NCBI RefSeq assembly: GCF_029439455.1
Contig: NZ_JAQFVG010000303.1
Span: 1 to 42,564 of the forward strand
Direction: 5' to 3'
Origin: Caballeronia sp. BR00000012568055
GTDB lineage: Bacteria; Pseudomonadota; Gammaproteobacteria; Burkholderiales; Burkholderiaceae
DNA length: 42,564 nt
Shown piece after piece: positions 8,768 through 17,828 of this stretch; within the stretch, counting starts at the first letter, position 1; each line of letters begins with the position of its first letter. The notes beneath the pieces were generated by a model. It was not told the origin of the DNA. It made no database searches and saw nothing but the letters and a program-made list of their open reading frames with translations. The position numbers and the translations under genes are program-made.

Positions 8768-8784
8768 GTTCGATCTTGCTTCGA

Positions 8785-9093
8785 TCAACGGTGCCAATAT
8801 CCCGGCCCATGGCGGTAATACCCGTGATGCCGATAGTACGGATGCCCGTAGTATCCATACCCACCGTATCCACCGACAACCACAGCAGGCGGCGGCGCGT
8901 ACACGACAGGCGGAGGCGGCGGCGCGTAATAGACGGGCGGCGGCGGCGCGACATAAACCGGCGCGGGCGGTGCCGCATAAACCGGATAAGACGGCACCCC
9001 GATGCCGATACCCACCGAAACGTGCGCCTGCGCCGCGCCGACCATACCGGCACCCAACGCAGCCGCAACGAACACATAGCTGATCTTTTTCAC
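8785..9093 (-). CDS. Secreted PXPV-repeat protein
   Basis: About 102 residues. A signal peptide (MKKISYVFVAAALGAG..., cleavage after AQA) precedes a Pro/Val/Tyr-rich domain with repeated APPPPVYY/APPPPPVVY units and a C-terminal Gly/Tyr/His-rich tail. Proteins of this PXPV type are common in Burkholderia and are exported, but no biochemical role is established. Start choice: AGGAG lies seven bases before the GTG at 9093 but only one base before an ATG at 9099, so I favour the GTG; using the ATG would add two residues. The tail's histidines and tyrosines could bind metal, which is speculation. Confidence 0.82.
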   Translation of the reverse strand: MKKISYVFVAAALGAGMVGAAQAHVSVGIGIGVPSYPVYAAPPAPVYVAPPPPVYYAPPPPPVVYAPPPAVVVGGYGGYGYYGHPYYRHHGYYRHGPGYWHR

Positions 9094-9319
9094 TTTCATT
9101 CTCCTCACCGGTTCCGTCCCGGATCATCCCGGCACACACGGTGGCATGAGAACAATCTAACGAAAAAGCACGTTCGCTGCAGCGACCATTTGTTGCAAAT
9201 TGCAAGTTCCTTAACACGCGCGTGGGCGTGAAAGCATTGGAAAGGCTATGGCGCGCGTCATCGGCGCGATGAGGTATTTGAGCTCAATCTAAAACGTAAC
9301 GCACATTTACAAATCGACG

Positions 9320-9356
9320 AAAAAGCCCCGCTAAAGATTCAATCCAGCGGGGCTTT
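9320..9356 (-). terminator. Intrinsic terminator after the 53-residue ORF
   Basis: On the minus strand AAAGCCCCGCT pairs with AGCGGGGCTTT over an 11-bp stem and is followed by T residues. It sits about 35 bases beyond the stop of the small gene at 9390-9551, supporting that gene as a real transcript. Confidence 0.85.
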
Positions 9357-9389
9357 GAAAACTTCGATTTAAACCTGTCGAGCTAAAAA

Positions 9390-9551
9390 TCACCCGACTT
9401 TGATATAAGCGAATTCGCGCGTCACATTCGGCGGCACATATGCCGCGCCGATCACAATGCGTGGCGTAAGCCGCTTTTTCTGATCCCACCACCGTCGGCG
9501 CTGGGCCTGGCTCAAGAATCGCAGATGCTTTCGATAAGAAAAAATACTCAT
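9390..9551 (-). CDS. Small basic hypothetical protein (53 residues)
   Basis: 53 residues beginning MSIFSYRKHLRFLSQAQ and rich in Arg, Lys and Trp (QRRRWWDQKKR at about 17-27), ending AYIKVG. A near-perfect ribosome site GGAGG lies five bases before the ATG, and a strong intrinsic terminator follows, so the gene is probably expressed. No signal peptide or membrane segment is apparent. I recognise no family. The charge suggests nucleic-acid or membrane-surface binding, which is inference only. Confidence 0.55.
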   Translation of the reverse strand: MSIFSYRKHLRFLSQAQRRRWWDQKKRLTPRIVIGAAYVPPNVTREFAYIKVG

Positions 9552-10291
9552 AGCGACCTCCGAACGTAGCGAGTGAAACCTGTGGAATCTGCAACCTTCC
9601 GTTAGAAACGTTTGCCTTAGTATTTCGCGCCCTGTTCGATCATCGATGTACGCAAAGAGACAAATCCGCCCGAGCGATGCGCGCGCATGTGGGCTTGGCC
9701 ACATTCATTAGAGCGCCTCGCTAAAAACAATCCGCAATCGACGGACCGCCCCTGCGAATTTCGATTCCTTGCCGATTATTATTTGAGCTCGCCGTTACGC
9801 TATTCGTGTTCCTATCCTGCCAGTTTTGCGTGAATTGCGCCCTCCGCAACCGTCTCAAAATAGCAACGAGCGCCATTTTCCAACGCGCGCGTTTTGGTGT
9901 AGTACGCTTGCGCACGCCTTACACAACACTTTCACTGCGACGTCCGCCAAAGGCTCGCGCCCCGTGCGACAAGGGACCCAAGCGGGCGGCAAGCCGTGTT
10001 AAGGTGACGTCCGGCGCCCCATCCGCATGACGGATGGCGGGGAATCCAAGGCGCTTCAGACTAGAAAATCGCGCCGTACGCGCAGCGACGGCTTCGGCAC
10101 GACACTTCAGATAAGAGAATCGACAATGATCCAGGTCCGCTTTCACGATTCGCGCCGCGTCGGCGCGGACATCCGCGAAAAACCCGCTCCGCGACGCCTG
10201 CGCTAACGCCGTCGCTTCTCCTACTATTCGTTTCGTTCCACCGATCCCGACGCGGCCCGCGCCGCGCACGCATTAGAAAAAAGGACCCGAG
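9552..10291. other. 740-base gap between the 53-residue gene and yggT
   Basis: No supported gene. Open frames on both strands lack ribosome sites and family resemblance. One imperfect hairpin lies near 10016-10044, around CCATCCG/CGGATGG. An AAGGA ribosome site for yggT ends the gap, and I found no convincing promoter pair. Confidence 0.5.
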
Positions 10292-10852
10292 ATGTTCGGC
10301 GAAGTCGCCCGTTTTCTGCTCAATACCCTCTTCACCCTGTTCGGCGCGGCGCTTCTGCTGCGCGCATGGATGCAAGTCGTGCGCATGCCGCCGTACAACC
10401 CGGTCTCGAATGCCGTGATGCAGGCCACCAATTGGATCGTGCTGCCGCTGCGCAAGATCCTGCCGGGCGGCAAGATCGACTGGGCGAGCATTCTGGCCGC
10501 GTATATCGCGGCGCTGATCTATGTCACGCTGATGGTCGTGCTGGCGGGCGTCGATCCGACCATCATGCTGCCCATGCTGTTTCTGGTCGCGCTGCTGACC
10601 GTCATCAAATGGGCGCTGAATCTGATTATCTGGATGACGATTCTGATGGCGCTGCTGTCGTGGCTCAATCCGCAATCGCCGGCCATGCCGCTGCTCTATC
10701 AGATCACTGCGCCGTTCCTCGAACCGCTGCGCCGGATTCTGCCGCGTTTGGGCGGCATCGATCTTTCGCCCATTTTGCTGTTCGTGATCGTGCAGGTGCT
10801 GCTGATGGTGGTCACGCGCGTGGCGGTGTCCATGACGCTGTTCGGTATCTGA
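10292..10852 (+). CDS. YggT-family integral membrane protein
   Basis: 186 residues with two tandem YGGT repeats, each with hydrophobic hairpins and a conserved amphipathic loop: PYNPVSNAVMQATNWIVLPLRKILPG in the first half (about 34-59) and NPQSPAMPLLYQITAPFLEPLRRILP in the second (about 126-151). Members sit in the inner membrane. Bacterial relatives have been linked to cation or osmotic tolerance, and plant/cyanobacterial relatives to cofactor attachment or cell organisation, but the function here is unknown. The usual neighbour proC is not in the window. AAGGA lies about eight bases before the ATG. Confidence 0.9.
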   Translation: MFGEVARFLLNTLFTLFGAALLLRAWMQVVRMPPYNPVSNAVMQATNWIVLPLRKILPGGKIDWASILAAYIAALIYVTLMVVLAGVDPTIMLPMLFLVALLTVIKWALNLIIWMTILMALLSWLNPQSPAMPLLYQITAPFLEPLRRILPRLGGIDLSPILLFVIVQVLLMVVTRVAVSMTLFGI

Positions 10853-10855
10853 AAT

Positions 10856-10885
10856 TTGCGCCGGGGTACGCCTGGCGCTTACAAT
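10856..10885 (+). promoter_or_regulatory. Promoter of tRNA-Gly
   Basis: TTGCGC (10856-10861), 18-base spacer, TACAAT (10880-10885). The predicted start is only a few bases before the mature tRNA 5' end at 10897. Confidence 0.7.
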
Positions 10886-10896
10886 ATCGGGCTAAC

Positions 10897-10971
10897 GCGG
10901 GCGTCGTATAATGGCCATTACCGTAGCTTCCCAAGCTACAGACGTGGGTTCGATTCCCATCGCCCGCTCCA
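10897..10971 (+). tRNA. tRNA-Gly (anticodon CCC)
   Basis: 75 nt including an encoded CCA. The acceptor stem GCGGGCG pairs with CGCCCGC. The anticodon arm TAGCT-TCCCA-AGCTA presents CCC, and the T arm has GGTTCGATTCC. It would read GGG codons. Its own promoter precedes it and an intrinsic terminator follows. Confidence 0.95.
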
Positions 10972-10990
10972 GAATCTCTTCGAATTTTCC

Positions 10991-11019
10991 AAAAAGGCCG
11001 CCTGTTTGGGCGGCTTTTT
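10991..11019 (+). terminator. Intrinsic terminator after tRNA-Gly
   Basis: A GC-rich stem (CCGCC/GGCGG with flanking G-C and A-T pairs, one bulged G) is followed by TTTTT. It lies 20 bases past the tRNA end and just before trmB. Confidence 0.85.
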
Positions 11020-11036
11020 AGTTTCGACGCTCCGCC

Positions 11037-11777
11037 ATGAATCACGATCCCTTATCTGATCCACAAGCTGACCCACACGCCGATCCGCAAGACGACGACG
11101 TCAATCCGCTGCGCCATCGCCGTATCCGCAGTTTCGTGACGCGGGCGGGACGCGTGTCGATCGGACAGCAACGCGCGCTCGATGAACTCGGTCCGCGCTT
11201 CGTCGTGCCGTATCGGCCGGAACTGGCGGATTGGTCCGCTTTGTTTGGCCGCGACGCGCCGCGCGTGCTGGAAATCGGCTTCGGCATGGGCGCGACGACG
11301 GCGGAAATCGCGGCCGCGCGTCCGGGCGATGACTTTATCGGCGTGGAAGTGCACGAGCCGGGCGTCGGCGCGCTGCTGAAGCTGATCGGCGAGCAGTCGC
11401 TGGGGAATATCCGCATCCTTCAGCATGACGCGGTGGAAGTGCTCGAACATATGATCGCGCCCGAGAGTCTGGACGGCGTGCACATCTACTTTCCCGATCC
11501 GTGGCACAAGGCGCGGCATCACAAGCGGCGTCTGATTCAGCCGAAGTTCGTCGCGCAACTGGTTTCGCGGATCAAGCCGGGCGGTTATATCCATCTGGCG
11601 ACGGATTGGCAGAACTATGCCGAGCAGATGCTCGAAGTGCTATCGGCGGAACCGGCTTTGGAGAACACGGCGGATGGATACGCGCCGCGGCCGGATTATC
11701 GGCCGGTGACGAAGTTCGAGAAGCGCGGATTGCGCCTCGGACACGGTGTGTGGGATTTGATCTTTCGCCGCAAATAG
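11037..11777 (+). CDS. trmB: tRNA (guanine-N7-)-methyltransferase
   Basis: 246 residues. Methylates G46 in the variable loop of tRNA using S-adenosylmethionine. The SAM site is [11 protein letters not shown] (about 80-90), followed by the acidic [12 protein letters not shown]. The TrmB signature [16 protein letters not shown] is at about 143-158 and TDWQNYAEQ at about 189-197. The first about 22 residues are an Asp/Pro/His-rich extension with a repeated DPxAD-like pattern, probably disordered. The start has no strong Shine-Dalgarno. It stands alone between two terminators, 66 bases after the tRNA-Gly gene. Confidence 0.96.
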   Translation: MNHDPLSDPQADPHADPQDDDVNPLRHRRIRSFVTRAGRVSIGQQRALDELGPRFVVPYRPELADWSALFGRDAPRVLEIGFGMGATTAEIAAARPGDDFIGVEVHEPGVGALLKLIGEQSLGNIRILQHDAVEVLEHMIAPESLDGVHIYFPDPWHKARHHKRRLIQPKFVAQLVSRIKPGGYIHLATDWQNYAEQMLEVLSAEPALENTADGYAPRPDYRPVTKFEKRGLRLGHGVWDLIFRRK

Positions 11778-11790
11778 CGTCGATCAAAGC

Positions 11791-11819
11791 AAAACGCCAC
11801 GGATTTCCGTGGCGTTTTT
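11791..11819. terminator. Bidirectional terminator between trmB and uppP
   Basis: AAAACGCCACGGA pairs perfectly with TCCGTGGCGTTTT around a minimal loop. It lies between two convergent genes and has A and T runs at its two flanks. Confidence 0.9.
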
Positions 11820-11841
11820 GCATTTGAAGCACCAGAAGCGG

Positions 11842-12675
11842 TTAATCCGCCCAGCTCAGCCCGCCGCTGTATCCAACAATCAAAATCAGCAAACCAAAGC
11901 CGATCCGATACCACGCGAACGCCGAGAAATCGTGCGATGCGACGTATCGCAATAACCAGCGTATGCAGACGAACGCGCTGATAAACGCCGCCACGAGTCC
12001 GATGGCAAACAGCCCAAAATCGTTGACCGACAGCGTTTTCCAGTACTTCGCCATTTCGTAGAGCGTCGCGCCGAAGATGATCGGAATGGCGAGAAAGAAC
12101 GAGAACTCGGTCGCCACGCGCCGTTCCAGCCCGAACAGCATCCCGCCGATGATCGTCGCGCCCGAGCGCGAGGTGCCGGGAATCAGCGCGAGACACTGCG
12201 CGAGGCCGACCTTCAACGCATCCGATGGCGTGAGATCATCCACCGACAACACACGCGGCGCGGCATTGCGATCACGCTGGCGCGCCTCCGCCCACAAAAT
12301 GATGATGCCGCCGACGATCAGCGCCACCGACACCGGCACCGGCGAGAACAACACCGCCTTGATGTGCTTCTCCAGCAGCAGCCCGAGCACGACAGCCGGA
12401 ATCGTCGCGATGATCACGTTGATGGTGAAGCGCCGCGCATCGGGCCGCGTCGGCAGCCCGGTCACCACCGACGCAATCTTCGCGCGATATTCCCAGCAGA
12501 TCGCGAGAATCGCGCCGAACTGGATGACGACATCGAAGGTTTTGGATTGCGCGTCGGTGAAGTTGAGCAGACTCCCCGCCACAATCAGATGCCCCGTGCT
12601 GGAAACCGGCAAGAACTCGGTCAAGCCTTCCACGACGCCCAAAATGAGCGCCTTCACCATCAAGATCCAGTCCAT
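11842..12675 (-). CDS. uppP: Undecaprenyl-diphosphatase
   Basis: 277 residues with about eight hydrophobic helices. UppP/BacA dephosphorylates undecaprenyl pyrophosphate on the membrane so that the carrier lipid can be reused for peptidoglycan, O-antigen and other wall polymers. The family motifs are visible: [16 protein letters not shown] at 16-31 and the phosphate-binding GTSRSGATI near 165-173. Overproduction of the family confers bacitracin resistance. Length matches E. coli BacA (273). It is followed by a shared terminator and preceded by a DUF1439 gene in the same direction. Confidence 0.96.
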   Translation of the reverse strand: MDWILMVKALILGVVEGLTEFLPVSSTGHLIVAGSLLNFTDAQSKTFDVVIQFGAILAICWEYRAKIASVVTGLPTRPDARRFTINVIIATIPAVVLGLLLEKHIKAVLFSPVPVSVALIVGGIIILWAEARQRDRNAAPRVLSVDDLTPSDALKVGLAQCLALIPGTSRSGATIIGGMLFGLERRVATEFSFFLAIPIIFGATLYEMAKYWKTLSVNDFGLFAIGLVAAFISAFVCIRWLLRYVASHDFSAFAWYRIGFGLLILIVGYSGGLSWAD

Positions 12676-12728
12676 CCGTCCGCCCTTTTTTGCGTTTTAA
12701 CGTGGTCAGGGCATATCGCGTCGAGGTT

Positions 12729-13319
12729 TCAAGTACCTTTTTCGACGATCTGAACGCGTATGCCGTTTGTAAGGACTGTGATTGTACCGGGTTCGTAAGA
12801 AACTCCGGCGAACTGCAGCTCTTCGGGCTTGAATGTGTGGATCGGATAGCGGTCGAGCAATTGCGCGGCGAGCTGCGCGCCGACATTGGCGATCTGCTGG
12901 TTATAGGGCGCGGCGTCACCCGAGAACTGGGCGTTGTCGACGGTCGGCGAGACGAGGATCACCGAGCGGCTCTGCGCGTCGTAACCGAGTTGCGTGGAGA
13001 GCGTGAAAGCGCCGCTCACCGGATTCGGCATGAAGGGCGTGGCGAGACGCGCATCGACATGGACGGTGACGCGATTGCGATCGGGCGACATGCCGACGAC
13101 TGGATTGCTCAAGACCACATCGAAGATTTGCGAGGCCGTGCGCTGGATCGGGAACTTGCGCGCGACCGCGTCCTGAACCTGCGATTGTGAAAACGTGTAG
13201 TGGTCCGGAATGAAGGGGAAGATTGAGGCGGCGTAACTCGTTGAAGCAATGCCGAACACGGACAGCGACAGCGCGTTGAGCAAAAACCGGCGCCGTGCGG
13301 GCGCGGTGCGATGGGTCAT
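12729..13319 (-). CDS. DUF1439-family exported protein
   Basis: 196 residues. The C-terminal about 155 residues match DUF1439 (YceB-like): FTFSQ-like YTFSQSQVQDAVARKFP, then FDVVLSNPVVGMSPDRNRVTV, and a final GVSYEPGTITVLTNGIRV. E. coli YceB is an outer-membrane lipoprotein, but this one has no lipobox cysteine. Instead the N-terminus has a twin-arginine-like RRRFLLNA followed by a hydrophobic stretch and an AYA/S-type cleavage region, so Tat or Sec export is possible. GGAG lies eight bases before the ATG. Function unknown. Confidence 0.82.
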   Translation of the reverse strand: MTHRTAPARRRFLLNALSLSVFGIASTSYAASIFPFIPDHYTFSQSQVQDAVARKFPIQRTASQIFDVVLSNPVVGMSPDRNRVTVHVDARLATPFMPNPVSGAFTLSTQLGYDAQSRSVILVSPTVDNAQFSGDAAPYNQQIANVGAQLAAQLLDRYPIHTFKPEELQFAGVSYEPGTITVLTNGIRVQIVEKGT

Positions 13320-13373
13320 GCGAAATTCTCCGGAAAGACGATGATGCGCGTCATCAGCCGCGCAGTGTGCCGA

Positions 13374-13400
13374 TTGGACCTGTTGGACCTGTTGGACCTG
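13374..13400. repeat. Three tandem copies of TTGGACCTG
   Basis: A perfect 9-bp unit occurs three times in a row in the short gap between the DUF1439 gene and the YkgJ gene. The period is a multiple of three, but the repeat is outside both genes. Confidence 0.9.
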
Positions 13401-13406
13401 TAAAGG

Positions 13407-13688
13407 TCAATCCGGTTGCGTCTCCACCTCAAGCCTTCCGATCCACGCCAACGCGAACTCCCGCGTCGTCCCGCACATCTCCTCCGAAAACTGCAGACCG
13501 CTGCAACACTTCGGTCTGCGCGGATCGTTAAAAATCTTGCAGCGAAGATCATCGTCAAGCTGAATGCAGCGTTCGCCCGCGCGCTTGCCGTTCGGCATGC
13601 CGGGAATCGGACTAGAAATTGAAGGCGCGATGCAACACGCCGCGCATCCTTCGCGACAGGCATGAGGCAACGATGTTTCAGCGGACAT
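13407..13688 (-). CDS. YkgJ-family cysteine-cluster protein
   Basis: 93 residues with nine cysteines. The arrangement [11 protein letters not shown] at about 10-19, then RC, RCKIF and KCC further on, is typical of the YkgJ/UPF0153 zinc- or iron-chelating domain. The middle [27 protein letters not shown] is strongly conserved in this group. The cluster ligand and cellular role are not known. The ATG at 13688 lacks a clear ribosome site. The gene diverges from hemN. Confidence 0.85.
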   Translation of the reverse strand: MSAETSLPHACREGCAACCIAPSISSPIPGMPNGKRAGERCIQLDDDLRCKIFNDPRRPKCCSGLQFSEEMCGTTREFALAWIGRLEVETQPD

Positions 13689-13801
13689 GATCGACGTAAC
13701 CGGAAGATAGACGCATATTGTCCCACGTCAGCGCTGCGGCGATATCACGCAAGTTCGGCGCATCTACGGCGCTTACACTCGATGAAACGCCCAGGCTCGC
13801 C

Positions 13802-15184
13802 ATGAATCACGAACAAACCCTCTTCCGCCCGGATCTGCTCGAACGCTACAACGCCAACGGCCCGCGCTACACGTCATATCCGACCGCCGTCCAGTTCACC
13901 GATTCATTCGATCCCGCGCATTACCACCGCGCCGCCAACGAAGGCGATCCGCGCGCCGATCTCTCGCTTTACTTCCACATTCCGTTCTGCGATACGGTTT
14001 GCTTCTACTGCGGCTGCAACAAGATCGCGACAAAAAATCGCGCGCACGCGCGCCCGTATCTCGATCGCATGAAGCGCGAACTGGCGATGCAAGCCGCCCT
14101 CTTCGATACCTCGCGCCCCGTCACGCAATTGCACTGGGGCGGCGGCACGCCGACGTTTCTATCGCACGCCGAAATGCGCGAACTGATGGCCGCGACCGCC
14201 GAACATTTCACGCTCGTGCCCGACGATCGCGCCGAATATTCGATCGAAGTCGATCCGCGCGAGGCATCGGCGGAAACGATTGGCTTGCTGCGCGAACTCG
14301 GCTTCAATCGCCTGAGTCTGGGCGTGCAGGATTTCGATGAACGCGTGCAGCGCGCCATCAATCGCATTCAGCCGCGCGCCATGACCGAAACCGTGATGCA
14401 GGCGGCGCGCGCGCACGGCTTCAAGTCGATCAGTGTCGATCTGATTTACGGTTTGCCGCATCAGAGCGTCGAGAGCTTCACGCAGACGCTCGATGCGATT
14501 ATCGAGATGAAGCCGGATCGCGTATCGGTGTTCGGCTATGCGCACATGCCTGCGCTATTCAAGATGCAGCGCCAGATCGATGAAACCACGCTGCCCTCGC
14601 CGGCAGTGCGCCTCGCAATTCTCGAACGCGTGATCGCGCGCATGAGCGAGGCGGGCTATGTGTATATCGGCATGGACCACTTCGCGTTGCCTGACGATGA
14701 ACTCGCGCTCGCGTTGAAAGCGGGCACGCTTCAGCGCAATTTCCAGGGCTACAGTACGCATGCGGATTGCGATCTGATCGGCATAGGCGCATCGTCGATC
14801 GGCAAAGTGGGCGATGTCTACGCGCAGAATGCGCGCGGCCTCGACGATTACACCGACGCCATCGATCGCGGCCAACTTGCCATCACGCGCGGCGTGCGGC
14901 TCTCGGCGGACGATCTTCTGCGCCGCGACGTCATCATGCGCGTCATGTGCGGCGGTTCGCTGATCTTTGCCGATATCGAACGCGCCCACGGCATCGACTT
15001 TCCTTCGACTTTCGCCGATGAACTCGCGCGTCTCGCGCCAATGGCCGATGACGGTCTCATCACGCTATCGGAAGAAGGCATCAGCGTGCTGCCCGCCGGC
15101 CGCATGCTGGTGCGCAATGTCGCGTCCATCTTCGATCGCTATCTCGGTCAATCCACGCTTCAACGTTTCTCGAAGACCATCTGA
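13802..15184 (+). CDS. hemN: Oxygen-independent coproporphyrinogen III dehydrogenase
   Basis: 460 residues from the ATG at 13802; an in-frame upstream ATG would add 28 poorly conserved residues, and E. coli HemN is 457. A radical-SAM enzyme that oxidatively decarboxylates two propionates of coproporphyrinogen III during anaerobic haem synthesis. The [4Fe-4S] motif CxxxCxxC is C63, C67 and C70 in FHIPFCDTVCFYCGC, with the extra cysteine C72 typical of HemN. The N-terminal RYNANGPRYTSYPTA 'trip-wire' region distinguishes HemN from HemW. I saw no FNR-type palindrome in the short upstream gap. Confidence 0.95.
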   Translation: MNHEQTLFRPDLLERYNANGPRYTSYPTAVQFTDSFDPAHYHRAANEGDPRADLSLYFHIPFCDTVCFYCGCNKIATKNRAHARPYLDRMKRELAMQAALFDTSRPVTQLHWGGGTPTFLSHAEMRELMAATAEHFTLVPDDRAEYSIEVDPREASAETIGLLRELGFNRLSLGVQDFDERVQRAINRIQPRAMTETVMQAARAHGFKSISVDLIYGLPHQSVESFTQTLDAIIEMKPDRVSVFGYAHMPALFKMQRQIDETTLPSPAVRLAILERVIARMSEAGYVYIGMDHFALPDDELALALKAGTLQRNFQGYSTHADCDLIGIGASSIGKVGDVYAQNARGLDDYTDAIDRGQLAITRGVRLSADDLLRRDVIMRVMCGGSLIFADIERAHGIDFPSTFADELARLAPMADDGLITLSEEGISVLPAGRMLVRNVASIFDRYLGQSTLQRFSKTI

Positions 15185-15384
15185 ACGCGCATTGGCATAA
15201 GCCTCGAGCGCAGTAGAGTATTTATGACTGCGCTGGCTTAGAATGGCAGGCACTTGAACGCCGCACGGCGCTCGTCCGCTCACATCGGTGCGCTAGTGGT
15301 TCTGCGCATCGAGCCGCAGTTTCGTATTGCGTGCAACTGCATCGTCGTATCGCGCAATCCGCAACGCTTCGCGCAACTCAGACC

Positions 15385-16764
15385 ATGCCAACCACATCGC
15401 CGCAGTTCGCTCCAATAGCCCAACTCGCCGCCGATCTCAAAAGCGGCCGCACGACCAGCCGTCAACTCGTCGAAACCGCGCTCGAACGTATTGCGGATCC
15501 CGCGGGTCAGGGCAAAACCGTTTTCCTTCATGTCGATGCCGACCACGCCCGCGCCGCCGCCGACGCGCACGACGCGCTGCGCCGCGCCGGCACGGTGCTG
15601 TCGCCGCTGGCGGGCATTCCCGTTTCCATCAAAGACCTGTTCGATATCGAAGGCCAGGTCACGCGCGCCGGTTCCAAGGTGCTGAACCACGCGCCGCCCG
15701 CCAAATCCGATGCCGTTTCCGTCGCGCGTTTGCGTCGCGCGGGCGCGGTGTTCGTCGGGCGCACCAATATGAGCGAGTTCGCGTATTCGGGGCTTGGGCT
15801 GAATCCGCACTACGGCACGCCGCATTCGCCGTGGCACGCCGACATTCCCGGCGATGCGCGTATCGCGGGCGGATCGTCGTCGGGCGCGGCGGCGTCGGTG
15901 GCGGATGGCATGGCGGCCATCGCGCTCGGCACGGATACGGGCGGTTCCATCCGCATTCCGGCTGCGCTGTGCGGATTGACCGGCTTCAAGCCGACCGCGA
16001 GCCGCATTCCGACACAAGGCGGCCTGCCGTTGTCCAAATCTTTGGATTCGTTCGGGCCGATCGGCGTATCGGTCGCGTGTTGCGCGCTGGTGGATCGCAT
16101 TCTCGCGGGCCGCGAGCCGGATGTGCCCGCCACGCGTCCGCTCGAAGGCGTGCGGCTCGGCGTGCTGACGCATTACGTGACGGATGGCGTCGAGCAGCCG
16201 GTCGCGCAGGCGGTCGAAGCCGCGATCAATCACCTCGCCGCAGCGGGCGCGCTGGTCGAAGATGTGCGATTCGCGCCGCTGGATCGGCTGCCGGAAATCA
16301 GCCGCTTTCCGCTGGTCGCGATCGAAGCGTATGCGTGGCATCGCAAATTGCTGGCGGAGCATGCGGATGGCTACGATCCGCGCGTACTGGCGCGTCTGAC
16401 ACGCGCCGAAGCCGCGAGCGCCGCCGATTACATCGAACTGTGCGAAGCCCGCGCCGCGATGATCGAGGAAGCGCGCAGCACGCTCTGGCAGCGTTTCGAC
16501 GCCATTCTGTGCCCGACGGTGCCGGTGGTGCCGCCGCGCATCGCCGATCTGGAGCGTGACGACGAGCTTTTCGTGCGCACCAACGCGTTGATTTTGCGCA
16601 ATCCGACCGCGTTCAATTTTCTCGATGCCTGCGCGCTGTCGCTCCCTTGTCACCCGCGCGGCGACGCGCCGGTCGGGCTGATGCTCGCAGGCGCGCCGAA
16701 TTCCGACGACACGCTGCTGTCCATCGGCCGCGCGGTCGAAGCGGTTTTGGCCACCACGCGCTAG
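15385..16764 (+). CDS. Amidase-signature family hydrolase
   Basis: 459 residues from the ATG at 15385; the open frame extends 18 codons upstream without a better start. The amidase signature is complete: the Lys of SIKDLF (K83), the cis-serine in GGSSSG (about S164) and the nucleophile in TGGSIRIPA (S188) form the Ser-cisSer-Lys triad, with 24 residues between the serines as usual. Related enzymes include GatA, 6-aminohexanoate-cyclic-dimer hydrolase and various aryl/aliphatic amidases. GatA is unlikely since no gatC or gatB is adjacent. The natural amide substrate is unknown. No signal peptide, so cytoplasmic. Confidence 0.88.
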   Translation: MPTTSPQFAPIAQLAADLKSGRTTSRQLVETALERIADPAGQGKTVFLHVDADHARAAADAHDALRRAGTVLSPLAGIPVSIKDLFDIEGQVTRAGSKVLNHAPPAKSDAVSVARLRRAGAVFVGRTNMSEFAYSGLGLNPHYGTPHSPWHADIPGDARIAGGSSSGAAASVADGMAAIALGTDTGGSIRIPAALCGLTGFKPTASRIPTQGGLPLSKSLDSFGPIGVSVACCALVDRILAGREPDVPATRPLEGVRLGVLTHYVTDGVEQPVAQAVEAAINHLAAAGALVEDVRFAPLDRLPEISRFPLVAIEAYAWHRKLLAEHADGYDPRVLARLTRAEAASAADYIELCEARAAMIEEARSTLWQRFDAILCPTVPVVPPRIADLERDDELFVRTNALILRNPTAFNFLDACALSLPCHPRGDAPVGLMLAGAPNSDDTLLSIGRAVEAVLATTR

Positions 16765-16865
16765 GCTTACGCCGTTTGGCTGATTTTTGGTAAAGCCTGA
16801 TCGCGCTAGAATTCGCTACGTCGTCACGCAACTCAGGTGCTTCCTTCTCGAATCGTTGCGAAATA

Positions 16866-17411
16866 ATGAACAACTCTTTAAATCACTTCACGATGCATCA
16901 GGGCGACCGCGTCCTGCGGCGCGAGCGGCGGCTCCTGACGCTGCTCGGCCTCGTCTCCCTCGGTCTGGTGGGCGGCGCGCTCTATCTTCAGTTCGCGCAC
17001 GGCGAAGATCCTTGCCCGCTGTGCATCATCCAGCGCTACTTTTTCATTTTGATCGCGGTTTTCGCGTTTCTCGGCGCGGGTTTCAATAACTGGCGCGGTA
17101 TCGCGCTGCTGGAAAGCATGGTGGCGCTGTCGGCGCTCGGCGGGCTGGCAACGGCCATTCGTCATGTCTATGTGCAATCGAATCCCGGCTTCAGTTGTGG
17201 TTTCGACGCCCTTCAGCCCATCGTCGATGGTCTGCCGCCCGCGCGCTGGCTGCCGCAAGTCTTCAAGGTCGCCGGCCTGTGCGAAACGCCGTATCCGCCG
17301 ATCCTCGGGCTATCGCTGCCGCAATGGTCGCTGATCGCGTTCGCGGTGATCTTCGTCTTCGTCATGCTGAGTCTGCGTCTCAAACGCAAACTGCGCTCGG
17401 CCGTCCGGTAA
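16866..17411 (+). CDS. dsbB: Disulfide bond formation protein B
   Basis: 181 residues with four hydrophobic helices. DsbB reoxidises periplasmic DsbA and passes electrons to quinone. The first redox pair is CPLC (C50, C53), the second is C111 in the [10 protein letters not shown] loop and C139 in [10 protein letters not shown]. The quinone-interacting arginine follows CPLC in CIIQRYFF, as in the family. The ATG at 16866 gives a short hydrophilic N-tail; a second ATG nine codons later is also possible. Confidence 0.94.
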   Translation: MNNSLNHFTMHQGDRVLRRERRLLTLLGLVSLGLVGGALYLQFAHGEDPCPLCIIQRYFFILIAVFAFLGAGFNNWRGIALLESMVALSALGGLATAIRHVYVQSNPGFSCGFDALQPIVDGLPPARWLPQVFKVAGLCETPYPPILGLSLPQWSLIAFAVIFVFVMLSLRLKRKLRSAVR

Positions 17412-17828
17412 GTTTTTCCCTTCAGTACACGCTCTTCCCGCGCGAACGCCTCATGCGTTCGCGCATCAGCGCATCCGCATAATCTTGATACGAGCCCGAG
17501 AATATTTTCGGGTTTTTGAGATGCTATGGTCGAGGCTGGATGGCGATCCACGTGCGCGCAGTCCGTTTCTCGCTTTTGGTCTATAAAGCAGACGGAACCC
17601 GCGTAACGCGCGCCTGAATCCGCAATGTCTCGGACCATCATGACAACGCAAACCATCCGCTTCTCTCGGCACTTTGTCGCGCCTGCCATGCGCGCGGCGT
17701 CATCGCCATCGTTCCCGTCTGCGCTTGTCACCCCGCTTGTTACCCGATCCGGCGATGCCGTCCCGGTAAACTAGCGTCTGCGACGACATATCCACGCAAC
17801 CCACGATCAACTTTTCGGGACCAGTTCG
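17412..17828 (+). other. 417-base gap between dsbB and xdhC
   Basis: Holds two hairpins, one of which is a terminator. No supported gene and no recognisable remnant of xdhA or xdhB, although xdhC would normally follow them. Confidence 0.55.
17495..17517 (+). terminator. Intrinsic terminator downstream of dsbB
   Basis: CCCGAGA, loop ATAT, TTTCGGG, then TTTTT. Preceded at 17441-17463 by a separate perfect 9-bp hairpin (CGCGAACGC/GCGTTCGCG) without a T run. Confidence 0.7.

Noticed and set aside
9919..10269. 116-codon minus-strand frame before yggT
   Set aside because: No ribosome site, no motifs, and composition like random GC-rich sequence.
13689..13801. FNR-type box upstream of hemN
   Set aside because: No TTGAT-N4-ATCAA-like palindrome present in the short gap.
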